DNA of 64,000 bases from Chiua virens (taxonomy: Eukaryota > Basidiomycota > Agaricomycetes > Boletales > Boletaceae): contig JAHNUO010000012.1 of NCBI GenBank assembly GCA_019787685.1, forward strand, positions 1,426,001 to 1,490,000. The letters run 5' to 3'. Shown here one piece after another: positions 56,755-64,000 of the stretch (positions are counted from its first letter, which is position 1; every line of letters starts with the position of its first letter). The notes under the pieces are model-generated. The model saw nothing but the letters and a program-made list of their open reading frames with translations, was not told where the DNA came from and did not search any database. Position numbers and translations under genes: made by a program.

Positions 56755-57933
56755 TTTGATTGGGGACCACGTCCCTCTATACATGTGTTGATCGGGTTCG
56801 ATGAAGAGATGCCAGTGATCTAGATTTGCTTGCTGAATTAAACAGTCACTAGCGATGTTCTTACCTATGTACCGGCTTCGAGTTACTTTAGGGAAACTTT
56901 CTGGCAAGGCGATCGTCAGAGTCTCGCTACCCCGCAGTTTTAATCGTGTTGTGTAGCAAGATACAAACAAGATGCAAGAAGTTACAAAGCTGACTTAGTG
57001 GACTGTCTTGATCCTAGTTGAACACTGGCTCGCCTGCCGTATAGCCGGATGCAAACGTGTGAGAAAATTCCACTTTTGCCCCCGTCACTTGGAAAATTGC
57101 TGAGGCAAAGTTGATCGGTCACCAACGTTTCAGCTCTAAGCTCAGACTAGCACATGTGTCAAGCATGGTCGCAGCATATCTTCCAAACTTCGTCTCCGCA
57201 GCACCCCATGTGGACAAACCGTCGTTCACGGGTAAAACGGGATGCGATGGTTGTTCAAACATTCAAGGCGATTTGAACGCTCAACAGATCAGTGCTTGTG
57301 TTTTGCACACTCTTTGCATGGCGGACTCTGCGAAGCAAAAATCAAGCGTGACACATGGTCGCCATGTAGTCCCTGGTGATATGGTGGTCGGTATGTTCCA
57401 TACAAAAAGCTTGAATAAGCTGACATGCGATCGTCGGGACATTGACAAGTCCCGGAGCATTCGCCACCACGTTGTGCTCCCCTAGATTCCGACCGTGTTG
57501 TTGCGACAGGCTTCGCTTGTTCTCCACAATGTGGCTGGAAGTAGAGAATACCTCCGTTCAGTCCCAATAGAAGCTCCCCCGCGTGGTCAGGATTTAGCAA
57601 AGTGTCTGTATCATGGTGAGATTTCTTCGCAGCTCATCGTTACCATGACGAGGTTTCGCTATGCTTGTTTCATAAGTTAATAGTGTTCCTCCCAAAGATA
57701 GGACTCTATTACCCCTGGATCCACGCGTGACAATCCCCGGTCTCGAAGGAGCCACGGTAGTGTCTTGGTGACCAATATCTAGGTCCGAAACCACCATCAT
57801 GATCCATCGTAGGGTCTCATCGATTGGCGTTACCCAGGGCCGTTCGAAAAACACATCTACGAACCACGTGCGATTCTGTTCGAGGGATACTTAAACAGCT
57901 TGATCTTCATGTTCGGTAACCTTTTTTTTCGCG
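56755..57933. other. Intergenic, nothing defensible
   Basis: Only short open frames. One plus-strand frame near 57165-57480 contains CDGCSNIQ but has no family resemblance. The last part is the promoter of the GH12 gene. Confidence 0.45.
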
Positions 57934-58911
57934 ATGATGTTTTCGTCTGTGCTGCTTGCCAGTGCGCTCCTTCCACTCGTTTTTGCTTTGCCTCATACAC
58001 GTCGCGACCAAGTATGCGGCCAGTATGACGTGGTCACATCTAAACCCTACTCGTTGCTGGCTAATCACTGGGGAATGTATGAAGCGTACGCTGGCTCTCA
58101 GTGCTCGACGCTCAAAACCGCCGATGGCAACGCCGTGGCATGGACCACGCAATGGTCCTGGTCCGGCGGCGATGGCATCAAGAGTTTCTCCAACATCCAA
58201 CTCGACGAGGGGCTCAACAGACAGCTCAGTGCCATCAACAGCATGCCGGTGCGTCTCGTCTTTGGCATTGCGCCCATCGTCTCTGATCATGGCGGTGGGT
58301 AGTCGACCTGGCATTGGTCTCAGAGTAGCACCGGAAAAGTCGTCTCTGACGTGGCATATGATCTATTCACATCGTACACCGCTGGCGGTTCGAACGCGAA
58401 CGAGGTCATGATCTGGCTCGCGAATTTCAACGCAGGGCCTATCGCGTACGAATATGACGCCAGCGGCCACGCCGTCCCAATCGCCAAAAACCTCAACATC
58501 GCGGGTCACACTTGGTAAGCCACATCGCGCATCGGTGACGTCATGCATTCGAGCGTACCGCGTCGCAGGAACTTGTACCAGGGCTCCAACGGCTCCAACA
58601 CCGTCTACTCGTTCCTCCCCGTGTCTGGCAAGATCAAGGCCTTTAGTGGCGACATTTACGGCTTTTTCAAAGTAGGCGTTTTGCATCTTGCACGTCGTAT
58701 CCGTGTGCTCATGCGTTGTCACGCAGCATCTGATGGACACGGGGTATATCAGTGATTCGCAATACCTCGTGAGGGCGCAGGCTGGGACGGAGGCGACGTC
58801 TGGGACGGCCACTTTGGCAACGTACGTGCTGCTGCTGCCGTCTGCGTGCGCCCTCGAGTCCACTCATGCGTGCTCGCTGTTAGGTCCTACTACGAGTTGT
58901 CGATCAACTAG
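57934..58911 (+). CDS. GH12 endoglucanase/xyloglucanase
   Basis: Secreted plant-cell-wall enzyme that cleaves beta-1,4-glucan or xyloglucan. Signal peptide [20 protein letters not shown], then [20 protein letters not shown]. Five exons splice in frame: SMP to [12 protein letters not shown](W) to [13 protein letters not shown] to [10 protein letters not shown], and LAT to [12 protein letters not shown]. Catalytic glutamates fit GH12: [11 protein letters not shown] (nucleophile) and [13 protein letters not shown] (acid/base). No cellulose-binding module is present. Length of about 240 aa is normal for the family. Intact. Confidence 0.92.
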
Positions 58912-59371
58912 GCGTGTTTTTTTTTTCGTGTGGACGTGGCAGGTTCCGTCATCTTGTATTCTATCGAGTGTCTCCAGTATACCCTCACTCGACGTGGACG
59001 TGTATCAACGCTGGTATTGTCTGGAATGTCATTCATTTGGATTGTCGGGCAAGGACAGGCAGACCGGGAAATTATTACGGAATGTGAGCTGATGAGACAG
59101 CACCAGAGAGGGTGCAGTAGTGAGGGGACAGAGGCTGAGTAACGCGAGCAGCTACTTCGAAATAGTTCAGACCAGGAGACTTGCAAAGTACTGTGACGAA
59201 CCTGTTCCTCGATCAGGGCAGACTGATCAACATTGTCATGCTGACCGAGGTGCACAAGTGACGCATTGGTGTAAGCACGCGTCACGGAGCCAAGTAAATG
59301 CGCAGCCAGAAGGAGGTAACAAGGCTAAAACCCAGGATCCTGCCGTGATATGGAACGTCATCGTCAATGTA
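58912..59371. other. Intergenic, nothing recognised
   Basis: 3' flank of the GH12 gene up to the short transposon. No feature was seen. Confidence 0.5.
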
Positions 59372-60090
59372 CAGTCGACTCCCTTGTAACCCATACCCCT
59401 TATAACCCATACTCCCTAATAACCCATACATTTTCCTGACTCCCGAGTCTGTTCGCAGTAAATTCTGGCCATACCCCATACCCCATACCCCATAGCCATT
59501 TGGATGGTGATAACCCATACGTTGCTGTATCAGAAAGTGCCAGGATTATATAACCATTGTATTTTGCTCATCCCAACATGGCAATAATGACACATTGACG
59601 CAACTCTTCAACAGAAGTCCAATAATGGTCATTTCAATGAGAAAATTTATATAATTTTGTCGAATTTGAGATACGATCACATGGTAATTTATGGTAAGTC
59701 ATTCCCGGCCATGCAAAAAAGTTGCGACGTATGCTTTAATCAAATTGACCTTTCCGAGCTTCTTAACCCTGCTTGCGAGGCACACAACATGTCCGAAGCA
59801 ACTGACCAGGAGATTTGTGATGCTGTCATGGAGCTTGACACTCACTTTGCTCACGTGTTGGAAATGATGTTGTGTAGGTTCAGTCGTGAAACATGTATGT
59901 AGGGCATACAGAGCATGAATAATACCAAGATTACCATGACTAGCTATTTCACTCGTACATAACACCCTTGCATTACCACTAAGCTGGTGGAGATACAGTA
60001 GTTAGTGACCTGTTGTATACCCCATACTCTCCCATAACCCATGACTTATGACGACTCCCGAGGGGGTATGGGTTATAAGGGAGTCGACTG
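59372..60090. mobile_element. Short pogo/Tc1-like element with TA duplication
   Basis: 719 bp bounded by 29-bp terminal inverted repeats beginning CAGTCGACTCCCTT, with one mismatch between ends, and TA on both sides (59370-59371, 60091-60092). TAACCCATAC words repeat inside each end. A short frame at 59657-59902 has ATDQEICDAVME, resembling the end of pogo-type transposases, so the element is an internally deleted, non-autonomous copy. Confidence 0.82.
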
Positions 60091-60675
60091 TATCAATTTG
60101 CCAAGAATCGCGCTCGGAGGTAAATCGGTTGCGAGACTTATTATTTCCGTTGGCATCACAAGACCTGACGCGATGTACATTGGAATTTCTAACGCTCGCA
60201 GCACAACAGACCAGCCTAAAATGGGGGAGATTGCCAATAACAAGTCGTAACAAATGGTCCCGTAGTGTCGACGGGACTGTTCAAAAACGAGTGGGAGAGC
60301 ACAACGATAGACCTTGGTGGTGCTAATTGAGCGCGGCGGAGGCGGAGAAGAGACGGGGTATGGGAGTGGACCTGGGTAACGATGAAATATAAGAATCCAA
60401 AACAAAACGGGACCGTGGAGTAAAACGACGACAAGAAAGCGAAAGAATTAGGGTGAAAATATAAAAGGTGTGACAAAAGGAGGATGGTTGAATAACTAGA
60501 TAAGAGAATAAGGAAGAAGCTAGTTCTGGTGGGTAAGAATATCCAGTGGTGTAATCGTCAGGGTTCAGGATTGGGTCCACATTCAGTCCTTGCCTTGTGT
60601 CTCCCTGCTGTGCATGCGTCTGCTTCTCTTCTTCTACCGCTTGGCTGCGCCACGAAGCCGCCCGCCGGTTTGAAA
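60091..60675. other. Intergenic, nothing recognised
   Basis: Between the short element and the end of the RGS gene. No conserved coding segment was seen. Confidence 0.5.
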
Positions 60676-62022
60676 TTACAGTCGATGGCCTGGAACAGCC
60701 CAGAATATCAGGGTCAACGCAGTCACACAGATTGCGACCAGCGTCGTGACCCAGATGGCACGTCCCAGGAGCAGCTTTTTCACATAAGGTTCGCGGATGG
60801 TAAGCGTGCGGAAAGGGGTGGATTCCGACTGGCCCAGGAACACGAGAACGGGATCAAGTTCGTATTGGTGTGAAATTAGGAAAAGGATTGCAAATGTGAA
60901 GGGGAGGAAAAGCTGCAGAAATTTTGTTAGAAATCACGAAAAGTATAATTCAAAACGACTTACGAAGAACCGCTTGGATTTTGGTTGTACATCGAGAAAG
61001 ATAAGAGAAAACGCGGTCGCCAACCCAATCCAGAGTATCAGCAACCCCAACACGAGGCGTACTAGAGAGGATAGGGGAGTCAAGTTGCCGAAGGCCTTCG
61101 CTCGGAGGAAGCGAGGAAACGCGTCTTGCTCCATTGCGCGGAGACAGTATTCCTTTTGCGCAGTGGAACATATCGGGAATGTGCGCCAGCATGTTCAACT
61201 CGCTCTGCGACTTGGGCTCCTGTGTGCTGCTCAGGGGAAAAGAATGTACACGGAGCGCAGGAGGGAGGTAGATCTCGTGATTTTCGGGCACTCCAACTGT
61301 GCCAGCTGGAGAGAGATATCGGAGATAGATACGCTCCGCAGACGCAACGAGGTCCATACGGGTAATAGCTGCAGACCGGGGTATGATCGTAGGGGCACGT
61401 GATGCTCGTCGCAGGTTGAATAGTGTAGGCGTGCGTCCGGAAAGGGAGAAGGGGGTGGTCGAACGAGGTGGATCATACTCTGCAGGAGGTGATGCGGATG
61501 CGATTCGTTCCTTGTCGACACCAGACATGCGTGGATTTGGACTGGTTGAACGACCACCAGAACGTTTCTCGTCAACGGTAGCGACGAGCGTTTGTTTTTC
61601 TGGGTCGCTCAACATATCACCCATGCCCATGGTACTTCGCTTGCCGGCGCTCGGTTGAAGGCCAACGACCGTGCCATAGATTGAACCGCGCCGACGGGCA
61701 TAGTCCCAATACTGGGGCCAGTCTTCTTTGATGGTTCGACCAGATTTACGAACATCCTTGAAGTAGGCCCTGCAGAGGTTCTCGTGTTGTTGTACGTCGA
61801 GCCAAAAGTCCAAAATGTCTTCTGCACCCTCGCGTTGAAGAAAAAGACTGGTGTTGTTTGAGGGTCAATGTGAGCGTGGTAGACGAAGGGTACTGACTAG
61901 AACATGAACAAGTCAACTGGTGGTCTGGTCCTCCTCGACAGGACCTCGGTGAAGGAAGGGAGTCTGTTCTTGCGGTTGTTAAGCCAGTCTTCCTGCTGGT
62001 GCGTCTGCTCGTCGTCGTCCAT
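60676..62022 (-). CDS. RAX1: Rax1-like RGS-domain membrane protein
   Basis: Rax1 family proteins combine an RGS fold with membrane helices and mark polarity sites in yeast. Start MDDDEQTHQQEDWLNNRKNR at 62022 (upstream frame is open, so a longer start is possible). RGS region: LPSFTEVLSRRTRPPVDLFMF spliced to FLQREGAEDI, then LDFWLDVQQHENLCRAYFKD. A Ser/Pro linker follows. Then FPRFLRAKAFGNLTPLSSLV and membrane helices RLVLGLLILWIGLATAFSLI, LFLPFTFAILFLI and IWVTTLVAICVTALTLIFWA, ending VPGHRL-stop. One extra A in an A run near 61155 breaks CAK-EYCLRAMEQDA. The gene is otherwise regular. Confidence 0.8.
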
Positions 62023-62156
62023 AGGCGATGACGGGGATGTCTCAGAAGCGGGGGCGGTCGTTTGGGGACGTTGAGGACGACGGAGACTTGAAACTTCTCA
62101 TTCCCTGTTAGCAACGCTTTAGCTTATGTAATTAACCACTCTTCCTCATCTCCGCC

Positions 62157-62541
62157 ATGTCCTCGTTTGCAAAGGCATTCTCGCCTGCTCTCCGCGAGAT
62201 CCGTATCCTGTGCTGCCAGTCTGCACAAGCATCTGCAGGCACACGGTGAGCCGACAAGGGTTTGTATAGTTATCATACTCACCATCCTCAAGCCAATTTG
62301 TCGTCTCAGAGTACCCCATCATCAAGAAACACAACCCAGACCTCCCCGTCATGATCAGAGAGGCCACCGGCACACCCGCACGCGTCTTTGCCCGCTTCGG
62401 TATGCTCTTCCGCACCCGCGTGTCCATGGCTGTCCTAAATTCATTTCCGTAGAGCGCGGTGTCGAAAAGCACGTTGAGCTGGACAACCTTTCTTCTTCAG
62501 AGGTGGCCTCCAAGGTCGCACAGCTGTTAAGCGTCTCATAA
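62157..62541 (+). CDS. NDUFA2: Complex I subunit NDUFA2 (B8)
   Basis: Accessory subunit of mitochondrial NADH:ubiquinone oxidoreductase with a thioredoxin-like fold. Exons 62157-62245, 62293-62399 and 62453-62541 give 94 aa in an unbroken frame: MSSFAKAFSPALREIRILCC, then GTRQFVVSEYPIIKKHNPDL, PVMIREATGTPARVFARFER, GVEKHVELDNLSSSEVASKV. The second acceptor (ending CAAG, at 62292) is chosen because it restores the conserved QF-segment. Divergent from the Rax1-like gene with a 134-bp shared promoter. Confidence 0.9.
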
Positions 62542-62929
62542 TGCCATTGCTGTCTGTACAATATCACAATTCACCCTTTTTCTTGATCCCGACTTCGGAA
62601 CTTCACTCACGGGTCGTTCCATTACTATCCAATACCCAAACACCGCGCCATTGCCTTGAGGACTGGATACTCCCGCGGCGTGCGGCCCACTCGTGTCCTC
62701 GCTTCAGTTCCGAGGAACTGATAGCCTTTGGCGTTCCTGTCAATACCGTATTCCCTTGCGCTGTCCAGTGGAACGATCAAGTCTGTTGATGATATACAAT
62801 CAGCGCCAAAGGTTTGTCCCATCATGTTTAACCGCTGATACCAATACAAATGTCGGGGGAAAGATTGCCAAAAATACCTATAATTTTCTCGTCACTCTAC
62901 TTCTCTATTATGATGCAGTCTCTTTCCTC

Positions 62930-64000
62930 GCATGACACCCTCTCCGTGTTTACCCGCCATTTCGACCCCCACCTCCCGATCGTGTTCCAGTTTGAGATTT
63001 CGTGTTAACCAGAATTCGTACACTACTACCAATAGGCCACAGATTACCGTCAATGACCCGGTAACGATGATGGTCGATGTTTCGGTCACACCAAACACCC
63101 CAGCTTGCGTGCCATAGACACTCGACAGGGTGGAGACAACACCAGCAAGGGAGTTGAGGCATCCAGGGCTTTGGGTTAAAACGTGAGGAAGAACCACCTT
63201 ATCAATGCTGTGACACTTACACGAAGACGCGATTCGTGATCCAGATGTAATTGTTTTGCCATCTCCACCACAGCCAAGTCATCCCACATGCTCCGATACC
63301 TGTGCATATAAATGCAATGACATACCTATATCGAAGCCAAGGTTAATGAATGCGACATCATCCCGCAAGAATTTGACTCACAATGACACATGATTGATGA
63401 CACTCAGAATATCACTTTGGGGGGATCCCTGTGGCTCATCCTTCCACGATGCAAACGTGCCTGGGAAAAGCAAAAATCCCGCCAGCAAGATCCAAGTGAA
63501 GAACGAAGCGAGGATGTTGAACACCGGCGAAATATCATCCAGGGCGAGAAGCATGTTGACGTAGCGTGTCTCCACCTGCCCGTCATAGTTTGCGGGCAAG
63601 CGTCAGCCGGTGTGTCGTACGACGGATCTCGTTCGCTGCGAGCGGTGGTGATGGCGGCGGACGCAGGAATATCAATGGGTGTGGGTTCATGCAGCTTGTG
63701 ACCCAAATACGTCTTCCCAGTTGGCGACGGTGTGCTGGACTGGCGGAAGCACGCGTGTGCGATCGCGATCTCTGAGGGGCCCCCGAGGGTACGTGGGCCG
63801 ACCCAGTACCTGGATGATGCGATGCGGAGATGCCGGGCGGCGGAGACGATGCATGGTGATTCCTTTGAGAAGGAACGCCACCGTTGAGCGAGGTGTGCGA
63901 TGCATTCAAAGTCGCGGAGCTTCCATGACCATACATGGGCTGTGTGATGCTCGTCGCATACCGATGCGATGCCGCGCTGGGAGGTCGGGACCGAGAGCGA
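62930..64000 (-). CDS. Multi-pass membrane protein, partial at window edge
   Basis: Read from the right edge. The N-terminal region is Ser/Pro/His-rich and low complexity (YGHGSSATLNASHTSLNGG). Conserved segments: ARKLPANYDGQVETRYVNML, ISPVFNILASFFTWILLAGF, LFPGTFASW, a stretch with GIGACGMTWLWWRWQNNYIW, then LNSLAGVVSTLSSVYGTQAG and TIIVTGSLTVICGLLVVVYE. At least four membrane helices. This looks like a basidiomycete family I know only as hypothetical. Introns splice near 63215-63160 and 63380-63325. The start lies beyond or near 64000. Confidence 0.65.

Noticed and set aside
56494..56970. Minus-strand 158-codon frame
   Set aside because: It overlaps the well-spliced small gene at 56335-56754 on the opposite strand and has no family resemblance.
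57111..57485. Plus-strand frame of 124 codons with a possible secretion signal
   Set aside because: No convincing signal peptide, domain or splice pattern; Cys spacing does not fit hydrophobins.
1..64000. tRNA, rRNA or snoRNA genes
   Set aside because: I looked for tRNA box motifs and long conserved rRNA words and recognised none. A covariance-model scan (tRNAscan, Rfam) would be decisive and was not possible.

Overview
The window looks like a mushroom-type basidiomycete (Agaricomycetes) genome. Most genes are broken by GT-AG introns of about 47-55 nt. Genes run on both strands without operons, and several protein families seen here are typical of mushroom genomes: KDZ transposase, TET/JBP oxygenase, NACHT-ankyrin NLR, PriA-like Cys-rich protein and fungal C2H2 proteins. 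The species cannot be told from sequence alone.

Layout. 0-1.6 kb: WASP/Las17 gene. 1.6-15.6 kb: a shuffled set of segmental duplications holding one intact acyl-CoA oxidase-like gene (7.2-9.2 kb), an ankyrin-type gene, C2H2 finger genes and their truncated copies, plus a perfect 36-bp-arm hairpin near 6.05 kb. 15.6-42.0 kb: a three-level nest. A minus-strand NACHT-ankyrin (NLR/STAND) gene is split at 17,270/40,979 by a Tad-like non-LTR retrotransposon (LINE). The LINE has a 14-bp target duplication and a 27-nt poly(A). The LINE's ORF2 is in turn split at 21,713/39,105 by a 17.4-kb DNA transposon with imperfect 51-bp terminal inverted repeats (TIRs) and a 7-bp target duplication.

That 17.4-kb element is the most interesting object in the window. 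It carries a TET/JBP-type 2OG-Fe(II) dioxygenase (predicted 5-methylcytosine oxidase), a KDZ transposase with a Cys-rich N-terminal region, two large accessory genes of unknown function (one with a PHD-like Zn cluster and a candidate His/Cys dyad), a captured fragment of a cyclin gene and four tandem arrays made of palindromic units. The outer two arrays share a GGTACC-centred motif. Their copies often differ at CpG sites by CpG-to-TpG/CpA changes, as expected if the arrays were cytosine-methylated. A DNA-modification enzyme thus travels with its own transposase and repeat arrays.

42-64 kb: mostly single-copy genes. These are a membrane-protein pseudogene and its paralog, UBR7-like E3, a class V aminotransferase, the hydantoinase-B part of a 5-oxoprolinase, an FAD monooxygenase, a Rcf2/HIG1 protein, a PriA-like secreted protein, a small conserved protein, a GH12 endoglucanase, a pogo-like short element with TA duplication, a Rax1-like RGS membrane protein, NDUFA2 of complex I and a membrane protein running off the edge. 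Many genes between 41.9 and 61.2 kb contain single-base frame breaks inside otherwise conserved coding sequence. This points either to consensus errors or to recent decay.
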